Assembly: GCA_022414725.1 (NCBI GenBank)
Contig: CM039463.1
Coordinates: 55,935,585-55,999,584 of the forward strand
Length of the DNA: 64,000 bases
Direction of reading: 5' to 3'
Source: Microglena sp. YARC
Taxonomy: Eukaryota > Chlorophyta > Chlorophyceae > Chlamydomonadales > Chlamydomonadaceae
The notes beneath the pieces were generated by a model, which was not told the DNA's origin, did not search any database, and saw nothing but the letters and a program-made list of their open reading frames with translations. A program made the translations under genes and the position numbers. Positions 48,024 to 58,384 of this stretch are shown here, piece after piece; position 1 is the first letter of the stretch; each line of letters starts with the position of its first letter.

Positions 48024-48520
48024 TCACTGTGGGCGGATCAGTACATATCTGACTAGGCCTCCAGCGTATTGCATCACACTTCGAACCTCACTGTGTGCGG
48101 AACAGTTCATATCTGACTTTGCCTCCATCGTACCGCATTACACTTTGAACCTCACTGTGTGCGGAGCAGTTCATATTTGACTTTGTCCAGCCCCTTTCAG
48201 CGAATCAATTGGTCTAGTGGTACACCAAATCGCTTTGAGGATGCAGGGTCGGGGGTTCGATTCCCCCTACGGCCGCCCTGAGCGTTGCAGGTCGTTGTCA
48301 ACCGCGATGGTAGCTTGTCCAGTTGAGGTAGAAGACCGCTCTCTACCCATGTACAACGGGTTCCCTTAATACCACGCCCCACCAGGAGTTATCATTTCCT
48401 CCAGCGTACCGCACCACACTTTGGACCTCACTGTGTGCGGAGAAGTTCATACTTGACTTCACTGTGTGCAAAGCACTACACTTTGAACCTCACTGTGTGC
48501 TGAGCACTACACTTTGAACC
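48024..48520 (-). repeat. 64-bp array: copies of the transporter coding end plus stop
   Basis: Units at 48024-48087, 48088-48151 and 48152 onward, with further pieces at 48398-48520. On the minus strand each reproduces the last 21 codons and TGA of the transporter (the real one is at 48521-48587). A SINE splits the array at about 48185-48397. The copies lie entirely in the 3' flank of the gene. Confidence 0.9.
48185..48397 (+). mobile_element. tRNA-derived SINE (sense copy)
   Basis: Begins gcccctttcagcgaa. It has an RNA polymerase III A box (tggtctagtgg) and a perfect B box (ggttcgattcc), followed by a roughly 130-bp body ending cgccccaccaggagttatc. It is inserted in the 64-bp array. The tRNA-like head does not fold into a clean anticodon arm, so it is not a working tRNA gene. 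Confidence 0.88.
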
Positions 48521-48726
48521 TCACTGGGTGCGGAGCAGTTCATATTTGACTTCACCTCTATCGTCCTGCATCACTCTTTGAACCTCTCCAAGTGACTTGC
48601 CCCTTGTCTCTGGAACTTTGAAGTGCACATATACCGCCGCCATCATCGAAATAAATGCAAAAATAACAAAGGAGAACCAGCCAGCTGCTGATAACAATGA
48701 CATGAACACAAAGTTGGTGAGGGAAC
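48521..48726 (-). CDS. MFS sugar-porter-type transporter, last exon (TM11-12)
   Basis: Encodes the end of TM11 (SLTNFVFMSLL), TM12 (GWFSFVIFAFISMMAAVYVHF), the sugar-porter signature VPETRGKSLGEV and a short cytoplasmic tail ending LLRTQ and TGA. The acceptor is CCCCGCAG|GT at 48727. The exon starts with the last two bases of a split Gly codon, matching the phase of the exon at 51599. Members of the sugar porter family (TC 2.A.1.1) have 12 helices and move sugars or polyols by proton symport or facilitated diffusion. The substrate here cannot be read from sequence. Confidence 0.92.
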
Positions 48727-50518
48727 CTGCGGGGACATGGTGGTGGCGGTTGGTGGTGGTGGTGGTTGGTGGTGGCAACGGTGGTAGGTGGGTAGGAAGG
48801 TTTAGTGGTAGTGAGGATGGTAAAACGCAGCTGCATATATTAAGGACATGTACACAAAGTTGGTGAGGGAACCTGCGGGGACATGGTGGTGGTGGTTGGT
48901 GGTTGGTGGTGGCAGCGGTGGTGGGTGGGTAGGAAGGTTTAGTGGTAGTGAGGATGGTAAAACGCAGCTGCAGATGTTAAGGAAATGATCACGAAGTTGG
49001 TGAGGGAACCTGCGAGGACATGGTGGTGGCGGTTGGTGGTGGTGCCTAGTCGGCGGTGGTGGTTGGTGGTTGGTGAGCGGTTGGTGGTTGGACTTGGAGC
49101 CAAGGCTCAAAGGCTGAACACCACACTAGTGAGCACCCTGAGGCCGCCTGCCCACCTGCTCCCCCACCTGCTCCCCCCCCCCCCCTCCCCCTCTACACAG
49201 GGAGATCCCCCACTCCCCCCCCCCCCCCCCCCCACAGGTAAATCCCCCCCCCCCCCCCCCCCCCCCACAGGGAGATCCCCCACTCCCCCCCCCCCCCCCC
49301 ACCCACAGCCACCACCACCACCCACAAATTCGAATCCCCCACTCCCACCCACACCCACCCATACAGGTAGATCCCCCACTCCCCCCCACCCCCTACCCAC
49401 AAAGTCAAATCCCCCACTCCCCCCCACACCCACCCAAACAGGTAGATCCTCCTCTCCCCCCCCCCCCCCACCCACAAAGTCAAATCCCCCACTCCCCCCA
49501 CACCCACCCATACAGGTAGATCCCCCACTCCCCCCACCCCCTACCCACAAAGTCAAATCCCCCACTCCCCCCACACCCACCCATACAGGTAGATCCCCCA
49601 CTCCCCCCACCCCCTACCCACAAAGTCAAATCCCCCACTCCCCCCACACCCACCCATACAGGTAGATCCCCCACTCCCCCCCACCCCTACCCACAAAGTC
49701 AAATCCCCCACTCCCCCCACACCCACCATACAGGTAGATCCCCCACCCACAAAGTCAAATCCCCCACTCCCCCACACCCACCCATACAGGTAGATCCCCC
49801 ACTCCCCCCCCACCCCCTACCCACAAAGTCAAATCCCCCACTCCCCCCACACCCACCCATACAGGTAGATCCCCCACTCCCCCCCACCCCCTACCACAAA
49901 GTCAAATCCCCCACTCCCCCCACACCCACCCATACAGGTAGATCCCCCACTCCCCCCACCCCCTACCCACAAAGTCAAATCCCCCACTCCCCCCCACACC
50001 CACCCATACAGGTAGATCCCCCACTCCCACCCACACCCACCCATACAGGTAGATCCCCCCCCCCCCCCCCCCACACACACACAGGTAGATCCCCCACTCC
50101 CCCACCCCCACCCTACCCCCACAGTTAAATCCCCCACTCCCACCCACCCCCACCCACCCAGGTAAATCCTCCACTCCCACCCACACCCACCAACATTGGT
50201 AGATCCCCCACTCCCCCCCCCCCCACCCACCCACCCACCCACCCACACAGGTAAATCCTCCACTCCCACCCACACCCACCCACACAGGTAGACCCCCCAC
50301 TCCACCTCTGATCACCCACGCAAAGCAGTACTTGTGAGGACGAGCATAGCTGTAGCCGCCAACACACACAGCCCACCTACTCCCCCCCCCCACACTCCCC
50401 CACCACCTACCCCCCCCCCCCCCCCCCACTCCCCCCACCACCTACTCCACACAGGTAGACCCCCCTCTCAACCTCTCCTCACCTACGCAAAGCAGTACTT
50501 GTGAGGAAGAGCATAGCT

Positions 50519-50702
50519 AGGGGTTGGCTATGTTATATAATATTAGTGAATAAATAATATTATATAATACTATATAATATTAGTCGGACGAGCCGTCTCA
50601 CCAGAATTTTGAATTTATTTGAAAAACTAATATTATTTTGACACTGTAATAATATTCGTTAATATTAGTTTTTCAAATACTAATATTAGTTGCCATTCTC
50701 TA
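50519..50702. mobile_element. AT-rich MITE with 9-bp target duplication
   Basis: 184 bp of TA-rich DNA flanked by agcatagct at 50510-50518 and 50703-50711. Sister copies of the host repeat show the empty site (gagcatagctgtagccgcc). The ends are weakly inverted (tagggg-ttggc versus tagagaatggc). An internal hairpin of aaaactaatatta arms lies at 50620-50685. The 8-9-bp duplication suggests hAT-like mobilisation. Confidence 0.75.
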
Positions 50703-50883
50703 AGCATAGCTGTAGCAGCCAACACACACAGGTAGATCCCCTTACCCCCCTCACCCCACCTCTCCTAACCCACCCACCCACAGCAGTACTTGTGAGGATG
50801 AGCAAATTTATAGCCGCCAACACACACATGTGCATCCTCCTACCCCCCTCACCCCACCTCTCCTCACCCACCCACAGCAATAC

Positions 50884-51094
50884 ACAGTGTTTTTCCTAAG
50901 AACAATTAATCGTGCACACACAATTATTAATGTTAATTTGCGAAATGGCCCATTGTTTTCTCAGGTCTGGGTAATATTGGCCTGGACAACGTCCATAACC
51001 TATTATTAATATTATCATTTTCCCAAAGTGCAGACCCAGAGATCGGACCTGAACGATTATTAATGTTTGGTCCAAAACCCTTAGGAAAAACACT
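50884..51094. mobile_element. MITE with perfect 16-bp terminal inverted repeats
   Basis: About 211 bp bounded by CAGTGTTTTTCCTAAG at 50885-50900 and its exact complement at 51080-51095. It is flanked by gcaatac at 50877-50883 and 51095-51101. The empty site (cccacagcagtacctgtgag) is seen in the neighbouring exon-derived copies. It has no coding capacity. The superfamily is uncertain (hAT-like or similar). Confidence 0.85.
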
Positions 51095-51598
51095 GCAATA
51101 CCTGTGAGAACACAGCCGACACCCCAGGCGACTTAGCCCCCCCCACACCCACACCCACAAACCCACACCCACACACACTCACACAGGTAGATCCCCATTT
51201 CAGCCTCTGCTTACCCACCCACAGCAGTACCTGTGAGAAACAGCATGGCTGTAGCCGCCGACACCCCAAGCGACTTGGCTCCCAGGTTAAACACCTCACT
51301 TGTCAGCACCCAGAATCCCCCGGCCCACCTGCGCCCCCCCCCCCCACACGCACACCTACCGACACCCACACACACAAACGCAGGTAGATCCCCCATTTCA
51401 CCTCTGCTCACCCACCCACAGCAGTACCTGTGAGAAATAGCATGGCTGTAGCCGCCGACACCCCAGGCGACTTGGCTCCCAGGCTGAACACCTCACTGGT
51501 GAGCACCCAGAATCCCCCGGCCTACTGTCCACTATAGGGAGACCCACCTCCTGGGGTGAAAATCCTTTCGCAACCCTGTCGCAACTTAAAAAAAGTAC

Positions 51599-51859
51599 CT
51601 GTGAGAAACAGCATGGCTGTAGCCGCCGACACCCCAGGCGACTTGGCTCCCAGGCTGAACACCTCACTCGTCAGCACCCAGAATCCCCCGGCCCACGAGG
51701 CACTGAAGCTCAGCATGAAGGCACTCAGCGCAGCGAGGGTGAGCCATGATGCGCTGTGTATGTACAAAGTCATAGCGGCGAATAGCAAGGCGGCACTGCA
51801 GCCTACTGCACCCCAGGCGAGCAGTGGTCTGCGTCCGATTCGGTCTACTAGGACCAGGC
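51599..51859 (-). CDS. MFS transporter exon (loop 8-9, TM9-TM11 start)
   Basis: 261 bp. Encodes the sugar-porter motif LVDRIGRRPLL after TM8, TM9 (WGAVGCSAALLFAAMTLYI), TM10 (AALSAFMLSFSASWAGGFWVL), the SEVFSLGAKSPG loop (equivalent of the E-x-x-x-x-x-R region) and the start of TM11 (AATAMLFLTG). Acceptor CTCCTCAG and donor CACAG|GTACTT. It starts with two bases and ends with one base of split Gly codons, in phase with both neighbours. Among several partial copies this is the only complete one, so it is taken as the functional exon. Confidence 0.93.
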
Positions 51860-53461
51860 CTGAGGAGCAAGGGTAAGGGTAGGGAGAGGGAGAGGGGTGG
51901 GGTGAGGTGGTCAGGACAGTATTGTGCAGGCCTGAGGAGTAAGGCAGATGGGGAGGGGGAGGTGATGGTAAGAGGCGAGGGTGCGCCATGGGGGGCTGTG
52001 TTAATGGTGGTGGTGGTGGTTGGTGGTGAGCCATGATGCGCTGTGTGTGTACAATGTCATAGCGGCGAATAGCAAGGCGGCACTGCAGCCTACTGCACCC
52101 CAGGCGAGCAGTGGTCGGCGTCCGACTCGGTCTACTAGGACCAGGCCTGAGGAGCAAGGGGTAGGGGTAGGGGTAGGGTAGGGGTAGGGGTAGGGGTAGG
52201 GGTAGGGGTAGGGGTAGGGGTAGGGGTAGGGAGAGGGGTAGGGAGAGGGGTGGGGTGAGGTGGTCAGGACAATATTGTGCACGCCTGAGGAGCGGGGCAG
52301 ACGGGGAGGGGAAGGTGATGGTAAGGAGGTCATGACCCAGCATGAATGTATTGGAGTGCCAGGCATGCTAGAAGTGTTCGGCGTCCCGTGTAATGTAACT
52401 GGAGCAGGCCTGAGGAGCAAGGCAGAGGGGAGGGGAAGGTGACGGTAAGAGGCGAGGGTGAGCCATGGGAGCTGTGTGCATGGTGGTGGTGGTGGTTGGT
52501 GTGTGTATAAAGTCATAACGGCGAATAGCAAGGCAGCACTGCAACCTACCAAACCCCAGGCGAGCAGTGGTCGGCGTCTAACTTGGTCCACTGGGAGCAG
52601 GCCTGAGGAGCAAGGCAGAGAGGTTTGGGTTTGGGTATGGGTATGAGTATGGGTATGGGTATGGGTATGAGTAGGGGTGGGGATGGGGATAGGGTGAGGG
52701 TGGGGGTGAGGGGTGAGGGTGGGGGTGGGGGTGAGGGGGTCAAACTCCCCAGGCTAGCAGGGGAACGATATACTCGGATATGAATACACATGAATGCAAA
52801 TGTATAGCTCCGCCCTACCTGCCAACACTCCAATGGTCTTGGTGGCAGTAATGGAAGAGAAGGCCAGGGTGGCAAGATCGAGGGACAGATCATACAGTCA
52901 TCCATCAGCCGTTGTATTTATAAACCCACAACTTTTGTGGAATTACAGATGTAACATATAAATGTATACAAAAAAACATGAATACAAACATGTCATATAT
53001 AAAATACAAATACAAATACATATACATAAAATATACAGACAAACATGTCCAATCCGCCATACCTGCTATCACCCCAATGGTTTTAGTGGCAGTGATGGAA
53101 GAGACGGCCTGGGTTGCGAGGGAAAGGGACATATCACCCACCGCAGTCATGATAATTATTTAATCACTATTGTGGGTGGATTTATACGGATGTCTAAGTA
53201 AAATTGAAAAAGAACAAATATAGCACCACACTACCTGCCAGCACCCCAATGGTCTAGCTGGCAGTGATGGATGATGAGGGCAGGGTGGCAAGGGCAAGGG
53301 AGTAGGTCATCCAGTCATCCACCTCAGTCATAATAATGATGAAATCACTATTGTGTGTGGATTTATACAGATGTATAAATACACATGAATACAAATGAAT
53401 ACAAGTATATACACAAATACACATATATACACATAAATACACATATATAGCTGCGCCCTAC
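51860..53461 (-). repeat. Transporter intron with acceptor-side and donor-side exon copies
   Basis: Copies of the next exon's acceptor and first half lie at 52020-52155 (DRVGRRPLLAWGAVGC intact) and 52500-52606 (diverged). Remnants of gcctgaggagcaagg lie near 51930, 52285 and 52405. A GGGGTA-type simple repeat fills 52158-52250 and a GGTATG/GGTGAG repeat fills 52625-52740. On the other side, copies of the preceding exon's end plus donor lie at 53225-53335, 53060-53155 and 52822-52905 (SSITAxKTIGVxAG). Confidence 0.87.
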
Positions 53462-53591
53462 CTGCGAGCACGCCAATGGTCTTGGCGGCAGTGATGGAAG
53501 ACGAGGCTAGGGTTGCGAGAGCAGGCGACATGTCATCGACCTCAGCCAACAACGTGGGGGCAAAGTTGATGACAGCGGTAGAGGCGGTGGC
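53462..53591 (-). CDS. MFS transporter exon (TM7 end, TM8)
   Basis: 130 bp. Encodes ATASTAVINFAPTLL, the counterpart of the sugar-porter QQxSGINAxxYYAP segment of TM7, then EVDDMSPALATLASSSITAAKTIGVLA of TM8. Acceptor CCTCTTAG and donor GCTCGCAG|GTAGGG. It begins in phase 0 and ends with one base of a Gly codon, which the exon at 51859 completes. The QQxSGIN motif is poorly conserved here (NQATASTAVIN across the junction), so substrate specificity may be unusual. Confidence 0.9.
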
Positions 53592-54477
53592 CTAAGAGGA
53601 CGGTGAATGAGCAAGAATAAGATAACACCTATAGTGGGAACTGGAAATGGCCACCTTCACCAGGGTGTACTTGAGGAGGTGTGTGTGTGTGTGTGTGTGT
53701 GGGGGGGGGGGGGTACTGGGAACACTGTGGGGCTTGAGGATGGGGGGAAAGCTATCGTCCAAGCTGATGCCCGTAGTGGGAACCTCAGCCAACAAAGTGG
53801 GGGCAAAGTTGATGACAGCAGTAGAGGCGGTGGCCTAAAAGCACGGCGGGGATTGATTTAAAAACTTGAAATTGTGTTTTTCCTAGCTTCATGGTTTTAA
53901 GCTTCCTGCAGGGACAGCGTTTGATAGCTTTTATAGCTTTTAATGACATTTTTTAATTTTATAGTGTCATTTTTTGACAAACTGGGACCAAAAATACCAA
54001 TCGCTATGTATACCGGGGAAAAAATCCCTGGAGCACAGTGAATGACCAAGAATAAGATCAAGCGTGTGGTGGCAGTAGTGGTGGTGGTGGTGGCGACATG
54101 TCATCGACCTCAGCCAACTATGTGGGGGTTAAGTTGATGACAGCGGTAGAGGCGGTGGCCTAAAAGCACGGGAAGGATTTATTTTTCAAACATGAAAGTG
54201 GTTTTAGGTGTTCTCAAGGGACAGCGTTTTATAGCTTTGTTTAGCTTTTTAGGACATTTTATAATTTTGTAGCGGCATTTTTTGCCATAACAGAGCCAAA
54301 AATAGCAATTGCTATGTATAACGGGGAAAAAATCCCTGGAGCACAGTGAATGACCAAGAATAAGATCAAGTGTGTGGTGGTGGTAGTGGCGGTGGCGGTG
54401 TGTGGTGGTTGTGTGGTGGTAGTTGTGGCTTGTGGGTAGCGGCTCCCTTAGAGGTGAGTGACCAATAATAATATTTT

Positions 54478-54625
54478 TGTTTGATTTGTTTGTCCTCGAC
54501 ACACCCCTGATGTAATGGGTTTTTTTTGCTTTGTGGGTGCTTTTTCTTTTTGTTTAAAGCACAGAGTCTCATACACCCTCGCGGTGTCAAGTAGACTTTA
54601 ACATGAAATGTAATGTAATGTAAAA
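54478..54625 (+). mobile_element. Dead-on-arrival LINE 3' end
   Basis: Nearly identical to 46865-46990: shared tttgtttgtcctcgacacac, caccctcgcggtgtcaagta and an atgtaatgtaatgta tail. Extreme 5' truncation is typical of LINE retrotransposition. It lies antisense to the host gene, inside an intron. Confidence 0.9.
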
Positions 54626-54659
54626 TATCAAGTGTGGGGGATGATAGGTACTACCGTAC

Positions 54660-55610
54660 TGTCGATTTTCATTTTGACACTGCAGGTTTTCATTTTGACA
54701 CTGCAGGTTTTCATTTTGACACTGCAGGTTTTCATTTTGACACACTGCAGGTTTTCATTTTGACACACTGCAGGTTTTCATTTTGACACACTGCAGGTTT
54801 TCATTTTGACACACTGCAGGTTTTCATTTTGACACACTGCAGGTTTTCATTTTGACACACTGCAGGTTTTCATTTTGACACACTGCAGGTTTTCATTTTG
54901 ACACACTGCAGGTTTTCATTTTGACACACTGCAGGTTTTCATTTTGACACACTGCAGGTTTTCATTTTGACACACTGCAGGTTTTCATTTTGACACACTG
55001 CAGGTTTTCATTTTGACACACTGCAGGTTTTCATTTTGACACTGCAGGTTTTCATTTTGACACTGCAGGTTTTCATTTTGACACTGCAGGTTTTCATTTT
55101 GACACTGCAGGTTTTCATGTTGACACTGCAGGTTTTCATTTTGACACTGCAGGTTTTCATTTTCACACTGCAGGTTTTCATTTTCACACTGCAGGTTTTC
55201 ATTTTCACACTGCAGGTTTTCATTTTCACACTGCAGGTTTTCATTTTCACACTGCAGGTTTTCATTTTGACACTGCAGGTTTTCATTTTGACACTGCAGG
55301 TTTTCATTTTGACACTGCAGGTTTTCATTTTGACACTGCAGGTTTTCATTTTGACATGGCAGGTTTTCATTTTGACACTGCAGGTTTTCATTTTGACACT
55401 GCAGGTTTTCATTTGACACTGCAGGTTTTCATTTTGACACTGCAGGTTTTCATTTTGACACTGCAGGTTTTCATTTTGATACTGCAGGTTTTCATTTTGA
55501 CACTGCAGGTTTTCATTTTGACACTGCAGGTTTTCATTTTGACACCGCAGGTTTTCATTTTGACACTGCAGGTTTTCATTTTGACACACTGCAGGTTTTC
55601 ATTTTCATTT
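54660..55610. repeat. 21/23-bp minisatellite
   Basis: About 42 units. To about 55030 the unit is 23 bp (gacacactgcagg...). After that it is 21 bp (gacactgcagg...) with local variants (tttcacactg at 55160-55255). The 21-bp part reads as a 7-residue repeat (MKTCSVK) in all minus frames and is not considered coding, because it sits in an intron. Confidence 0.95.
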
Positions 55611-55703
55611 GCACACACGGAGGATATACATGTATGCTACAGTCCAGGGGTAGAAATAGGCATGCCAGTATGTATGTATGTTACAGTCCAGGGGTAGGCT
55701 GAA

Positions 55704-55916
55704 GGTAATGATAACGCCTGGTGGGGCGTGGTGTTAAGGGAGCCCATCGTACGCGGGTGGGAAGCGGTCTCCTACCTCAAATGGACAAGCTACCATCGCG
55801 GTTGACGACGAACTGCAACACCAAGAGCGACCGAAGGGGAAGTCAAACCCCCGACTCTTCGTCCTCAAGCGATCTGGTCTACCACTAGACCATTGTAAAT
55901 AACTGAAAGGGTTTTT
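55704..55916 (-). mobile_element. tRNA-derived SINE in a dispersed repeat
   Basis: Antisense copy of the 48.2-kb SINE, with inverted A box (ccactagacca) and a slightly damaged B box. Flanked by ggggtaggctgaa at 55691-55703 and ggggtaggctaaa at 55917-55929, a 13-bp target duplication with one mismatch. It splits a copy of the dispersed intronic repeat. Confidence 0.88.
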
Positions 55917-56294
55917 GGGGTAGGCTAAATAGGTTAAATGGACTTGCCCACCCATGATAGGAAGGGCTAATAGGAAATAATTACGAAATAGGATCGATAC
56001 ATTAAAGTATATACACGGAGGATATATCGAATTGTACGTTTTTGTTTGTTTCATGTTTCTCCTTGTAGGATGGTCTTTGTTGAATTGATTTCGCAGTACG
56101 CTCAGCATAGCCACATGGCAATTGCAAAGGCCAAAAGGCCAAAAACTTGAGTAACAGACCTATTGATATAAATAAATACATACATAAATAAATATATACA
56201 TAAATAGTTTGCCTTATAAGGAGGCGTGAAGTTGAGGGGGTCAGCCCGTTTGCTTGCACTGGGGCTAACCACAAAACTATTGATATCAAATCAC

Positions 56295-56413
56295 CTGGTT
56301 AAAGAATGCAAGCCACATGGCGATTGCAAAGGCGCGGCTTTCAGGACCTGTAGCTACCAAGTACGTATCCTTCAACATGACAGCTAGGGTTTGCCCAAAG
56401 CTGCTCTCAAAAC
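56295..56413 (-). CDS. MFS transporter exon (end of central loop, TM7 start)
   Basis: 119 bp. Encodes FESSFGQTLAVMLKDTYLVATGPESRAFAIAMWLAFFNQ: the end of the cytoplasmic central loop, then the start of TM7. Acceptor CCTCTAG and donor AACCAG|GTGATT. It starts with two bases completing a Gly codon from the exon at 57878 and ends in phase 0, fitting the exon at 53591. Confidence 0.88.
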
Positions 56414-57877
56414 CTAGAGGACATTCAATGTGATGCGATGCGATGAGATAAGATACAATGTAATGGGATTGGATGAGATGAGGTGAGATGAGATGACATA
56501 CTATGAGATGAGATGTAATGGGATGAGGTGAGATGTAATTCAATGATATAATATGTGATGTGATGCCACGCGATGAGATAAGATACAGTGTAATGGGATG
56601 AGATGAGGTGAGGTGAGATGAGGTGAGGTGAGATGAGGTGAGATGAGGTGAGGTGAGATGAGGTGAGATGAGGTGAGATGAGTGGGTGAGGTGAGATGAG
56701 GTGAGATGAGGTGAGGTGAGATGAGGTGAGATGAGGTGAGATGAGGTGAGGTGAGATGAGGTGAGATGAGGTGAGGTGAGATCAGGTGAGATGAGGTGAG
56801 ATGAGGTGAGGTGAGATGAGGTGAGGTGAGGTGAGGTGAGATGAGGTGAGGTGAGATGAGGTGAGGTGAGATGAGGTGAGGTGAGGTGAGATGAGGTGAG
56901 GTGAGATGAGGTGAGGTGAGATGAGGTGATGGGGTGAGGTGAGGTGAGGTGAGGTGAGTGAGATGAGGTGAGGTGAGATGAGGTGAGGTGAGATGAGGTG
57001 AGGTGAGGTGAGGTGAGATGAGGTGAGATGAGGTGAGGTGAGGTGAGGTGAGATGAGGTGAGATGAGGTGAGATGAGGTAAGGTGAGATGAGATGAGGTG
57101 AGGTGAGATGAGGTGAGGTGAGATGACATTCGATGTGATGCGATGCAATGAGATGAGATGAGATATGAAGACTTTCAGTGTGTCGTGATGTGATGCGATT
57201 CATCTGATATGATGGGATGAGATGCAATGCCATGCGATGTGACCCTCAAGGCCTCAACATGACAGCTAGGGTTAGCGCAAAGCTGATCTCAAAACCTGGA
57301 GGACATTCAATGTGATGTGATGCGATGCGATGCGATGAGATACAATGTGATGTAATGATTTTCAATGTGATTTGATGCAATGTGAAGCGATTCAACTGAA
57401 TCGATGGGATGAGATGCAATGCGATGGGATGTGATGTGATGCGATGTGATGATGATGATAATGATGATGATGCCATTGTTACTGGTGCCCTGCTGGACTC
57501 CCACCGACCCACACATAACAAACATAATAATAACGAAGTATGTACAACAACAAGTAAACATAATAAAAACAAAGTAACAAGTAACATAATAACATAATAA
57601 ACAATCATAATAATAACAAAGTGTGTACAACAACACACGCAGCACCAGCCTACCTGGAGGCACACAATGCCTCTCAGAACCATCAGACTTCATGCATCCA
57701 CCCAGAGGCAATGGTGATCGTGATGCTGATGAAGATGCTGCTGCTGCTGATGACATTTGTGCCGGTGCCCTGCTGGACTCCCACCCACCCACAAATAAAG
57801 CATAATCATTTGTGCGATGTTTGTAAAAAAAACATGTCTGTACATGTGTGTACAACAAACACGCAGCACCAGCCTAC
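56414..57877 (-). repeat. Transporter intron: 10-bp-type satellite and exon-edge copies
   Basis: 56430-57240 is a gatgaggtgag/gatgcgatg-type simple satellite that opens long Ser/His/Leu frames on the minus strand. 57246-57303 is a copy of the next exon's acceptor and start (LTLAVML retained). 57460-57530 and 57725-57800 are copies of a dispersed GAT-rich repeat with ccctgctggactcccacc. 57625-57712 is a copy of the preceding exon's end and donor (GGCMKSDGSERHC). Confidence 0.85.
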
Positions 57878-58384
57878 CTGGAAGCACACAGTGCCTCTCA
57901 GCACCATCAGACTTCATGCCTCCACCCGCAAGCAAATCATGCTGCGTCAAATATTGCTCCTGCCACCCCTCTCTGGCCTCTTCTTTGGCTATGACAACAA
58001 TGCCATCGCAACAGCTTGAGCCAGTGCCACAGCCCTCCAGCCAACGCCCGGTCTCCCCTCCGACATGGACTGAGCTGAGTGGGGGTGAAGGGTAAGCTGT
58101 AGGAGGACCAGCAGTACAGCTAGACACATTGTGAGATGCAGTTCCATTTATATTGCTAGAGCCGTTTCCACAGCCCTCCAGCAAGGGCCCCTTCTCCCCC
58201 CTCTGCTCATCCCACGGCTGGAGTGAGGCTGCTCCTCCAAGAGCTTGCCCCTCACCCCCCTTCGACTCATTACATGTCCCTAGTGAGACTGATACTAGAC
58301 CCTGCCCCTCTCCTCCCCCCGACTCATTCTCATCCTGTCCGGCACTGGCTGCGGTGTGTACTGGCGTTGGGACATGGCTGAAAC
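57878..58384 (-). CDS. MFS transporter exon (large hydrophilic central loop)
   Basis: 507 bp. Encodes about 169 residues of a hydrophilic, Gly/Ser/Glu-rich, probably disordered loop between TM6 and TM7. It begins FSHVPTPVHTAASAG, includes EGCGNGSSNINGTASHNVSS and ends GGGMKSDGAERHCVLPG. Acceptor TTCATTCAG and donor CTTCCAG|GTAGGC, with both edges in phase with the neighbours through split Gly codons. A typical sugar porter has a loop of about 60 residues. Here the loop exceeds 300 with the other loop exons, reminiscent of plant tonoplast sugar transporters, though no sequence similarity to their loops is claimed. Confidence 0.8.

Larger units (their letters stand above)
48727..51598 (-). repeat. 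Transporter intron filled with exon-edge copies and a 73-bp satellite
   Basis: In transcription order: copies of the upstream exon's end and donor at 51430-51535 and 51230-51335 (nearly intact, encoding FWVLTSEVFxLGAKSxGVS). Shorter pieces follow near 51104-51135, 50780-50830, 50700-50735, 50320-50370 and 49085-49160. A satellite of about 73 bp lies at 49200-50300, built from the intron start (minus strand ggggatctacctg). Copies of the next exon's acceptor and start follow at 48985-49025 and 48845-48885. Two MITEs are inserted (50519-50702 and 50884-51094). Gly/Trp-rich frames over the satellite are artefacts. Confidence 0.88.
53592..56294 (-). repeat. Transporter intron: acceptor copies, 21/23-bp satellite, SINE, LINE tail
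   Basis: Copies of the next exon's acceptor and start lie at 53775-53835 and 54088-54165. Two copies of a dispersed repeat (53870-54010, 54180-54320; partner at 16893) follow. 54478-54625 is the 3' end of the LINE family at 45.6-47 kb. 54660-55610 is a tandem repeat of gacactgcaggttttcattt, 23-bp units at first (extra ac) and 21-bp units from about 55030. Then come the SINE at 55704-55916 inside a dispersed repeat, and a short copy of the preceding exon at 56109-56132. Confidence 0.85.

Noticed and set aside
48190..48265. Functional tRNA gene
   Set aside because: A and B boxes are good, but the anticodon arm and acceptor stem do not form, and the sequence is the head of a repeated SINE.
52158..52250. 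Interstitial telomere (GGGGTA repeats)
   Set aside because: Short, imperfect, and contiguous with the duplicated splice-acceptor remnant. It looks like local slippage of intron sequence.
52500..52606. Copy of the GRRPLL exon as an alternative exon
   Set aside because: It is truncated after the first ~105 bp, has damaged motif residues (DQVRRRPLL) and no donor, so it cannot replace the exon at 51599-51859.
54660..55610. CRISPR-like array
   Set aside because: Units are contiguous with no unique spacers, in an intron of a eukaryotic gene.
56286..57233. 315-codon Ser/His/Leu-rich minus-strand ORF
   Set aside because: Most of it is the gatgaggtga satellite. Only the last 39 codons, after the acceptor at 56414, are the real exon.
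57930..58019. Plus-strand frame reading SGLFFGYDNNAIATA, like TM1 of a sugar porter
   Set aside because: It is antisense to the minus-strand loop exon 57878-58384, whose splice sites and phases fit the rest of the gene. There is no plus-strand gene context.
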